This document shows positions 12,617-13,540 of a stretch of DNA of 13,540 nucleotides, piece by piece. This stretch comes from Cryomorphaceae bacterium (GTDB lineage: Bacteria; Bacteroidota; Bacteroidia; Flavobacteriales; Schleiferiaceae): contig CATITW010000095.1 of assembly GCA_949547975.1 (NCBI GenBank), positions 1 to 13,540 of the forward strand, read 5' to 3'. The notes beneath the pieces were generated by a model, which worked only from the letters and a program-made list of their open reading frames with translations, was not told the origin of the DNA and ran no database searches. Made by a program: the position numbers and the translations under genes. Each line of letters begins with the position of its first letter. Position 1 is the first letter of the stretch.

Positions 12617-13540
12617 GTGCCCAATTCCCGAACGTCCACCCACAACTGACTAGGCACCCAGCGCTTCTCTAATGTGACAAACAGCTCGACCCCGTCCACC
12701 AGCTCAGGAAATTTCACGGACTGATCCGCAGGACCCAAGACGATCCGCTCTATTTGCGTTCTTCCCTGATACGAATACGCCACCCACTGGTATCCATCAG
12801 GTACATCTGCAGCGGACCAGCGCCCGTCCTCCCCTTGCGTCAACTCGGTCGAACTAAGGTCGTCTACCACCCGAGTCATTTTCGAAAACGGGGTACCTGG
12901 TACCCGTTGACCTAAGCCAGCCCTGTTGTAAATGGAAACGGTATCCTTTGGAAAAGGGTATGGTCGAAGATTGAATTGGCTCAAACGAATCCCCGGATGC
13001 ATCAGCGCATACGACGACGTTTTATGGTAATACTCGTACAATGCCGCGTCTTGGTAACTGTTTAAAAACACAACGGCACCCTCTTCTTCGATCGCTGCCA
13101 CCTCGGTCCTAAAATGAGTGTTCAAACCCAGTATTGTGCGTATACCAGGCACTACAAACAGCAGGTGCAACACCGCAAACACTAAGGCCAAAGCCGGCAC
13201 CCTCGTTCGGAATTTCGCTGATTTCCACACATTCCCTGGTATAGAAGGCACTACCCAGAGCAGCACTAGCGACCAGTGCACTTCCACACTGCCCCGAATG
13301 CCGGCCCACAACATCAGTGCTACGGTCATTAGAGAAAGTGCCTGAGCCCAGCGCGGTAGCGATTTAAAGCATACCACAACAGGCCACCACAGTACTCCGA
13401 GCAATGCAAATACCCCCACCAATTCATACCACGGTTTTCCAGTTACAAATCTGCCTTGCAAATGATACCTGAAAGTCACCCAGTCGTGCTGGTACTGCCA
13501 CCACAAATGCGGCAACAGCAGTAGCGCCCCAACACCTATC
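12583..13540 (-). CDS. Membrane glycosyltransferase, ArnT/PMT_2-like, C-terminal part (5' partial)
   Basis: The frame is open to the right edge, so the N-terminal catalytic part lies outside the window; the TTG at 13515 is internal. The visible 318 codons start IGVGALLLLPHLWWQYQHDW and continue VTFRYHL. This P-H-L-x-W-Q ... YHL stretch is characteristic of the ArnT-like / dolichyl-phosphate-mannose-type (PMT_2, GT-C fold) glycosyltransferases, which move sugars from lipid carriers on the outer face of the inner membrane. Four to five further hydrophobic segments follow, up to VLHLLFVVPGIRTIL. After them comes a ~190-residue soluble domain (VVFLNSYQDAALYEYYHKTS, RPYPFPKDTVSIYNR), the periplasmic tail usual for the family. 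The acceptor (lipid A, protein or glycolipid) cannot be told. It converges on trxB. Confidence 0.82.
   Translation of the reverse strand, partial: IGVGALLLLPHLWWQYQHDWVTFRYHLQGRFVTGKPWYELVGVFALLGVLWWPVVVCFKSLPRWAQALSLMTVALMLWAGIRGSVEVHWSLVLLWVVPSIPGNVWKSAKFRTRVPALALVFAVLHLLFVVPGIRTILGLNTHFRTEVAAIEEEGAVVFLNSYQDAALYEYYHKTSSYALMHPGIRLSQFNLRPYPFPKDTVSIYNRAGLGQRVPGTPFSKMTRVVDDLSSTELTQGEDGRWSAADVPDGYQWVAYSYQGRTQIERIVLGPADQSVKFPELVDGVELFVTLEKRWVPSQLWVDVRELGTKKSPTHRKDE

Noticed and set aside
1..13540. CRISPR arrays, insertion sequences, integrase sites, phage or defence genes
   Set aside because: No direct-repeat/spacer pattern, transposase-like frame, terminal inverted repeats or known defence domain was seen; the tRNA 3' end is not repeated elsewhere in the window.

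Overview
The window reads as chromosomal DNA from a Bacteroidota bacterium, probably a free-living Flavobacteriales-like lineage. Four things point there: two secreted proteins end in a type IX secretion system (T9SS) type A sorting domain; genes have AT-rich leaders without clear Shine-Dalgarno sequences, and some are preceded by TTTG / TAnnTTTG-type promoters; several lipoproteins carry short MKK-like leaders with an SC lipobox; and the tRNA gene does not encode its CCA end. A finer taxonomic placement would be a guess.

Layout. (1) 1-3447, plus strand: the carboxyltransferase subunit of a biotin-dependent acyl-CoA carboxylase (methylcrotonyl-CoA type, 5' end outside the window), directly abutted (TAA|ATG) by a 633-residue T9SS-secreted protein of unknown function. 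(2) 3448-3716: a short region holding a previously uncalled 37-codon ORF with its own candidate promoter and a strong intrinsic terminator. (3) 3708-5805, minus strand: a three-gene operon, read from 5805 down to 3708, of a small lipoprotein, a DUF4359-like membrane-anchored protein and a sodium:solute symporter. (4) 5939-9856, plus strand: a 1305-residue T9SS-secreted surface protein built from three [MAM-like + FN3] units, three PKD domains and a sorting domain. (5) 9870-9981: a perfect bidirectional terminator and a minus-strand tRNA-Pro(GGG). (6) 10018-11517, minus strand: an alpha/beta-hydrolase lipoprotein and, upstream of it in the same operon, an outer-membrane-barrel-like lipoprotein. 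(7) 11616-12557, plus strand: thioredoxin reductase (trxB), divergent from the previous operon. (8) 12583-13540, minus strand: the C-terminal part of an ArnT/PMT-like membrane glycosyltransferase running off the right edge.

How it works together. The cytoplasmic genes (carboxylase, trxB, tRNA) are housekeeping. The rest is envelope-directed: T9SS cargo, lipoproteins, a symporter and a lipid-linked-sugar glycosyltransferase. No mobile element, CRISPR array, phage gene or recognisable defence cassette is present. Gene packing is tight: two intrinsic terminators overlap the 3' ends of convergent genes. The least explained items are the 37-codon transcription unit, the unknown 633-residue T9SS cargo, the small proteins co-transcribed with the symporter, and the regularly cysteine-bracketed architecture of the large surface protein.
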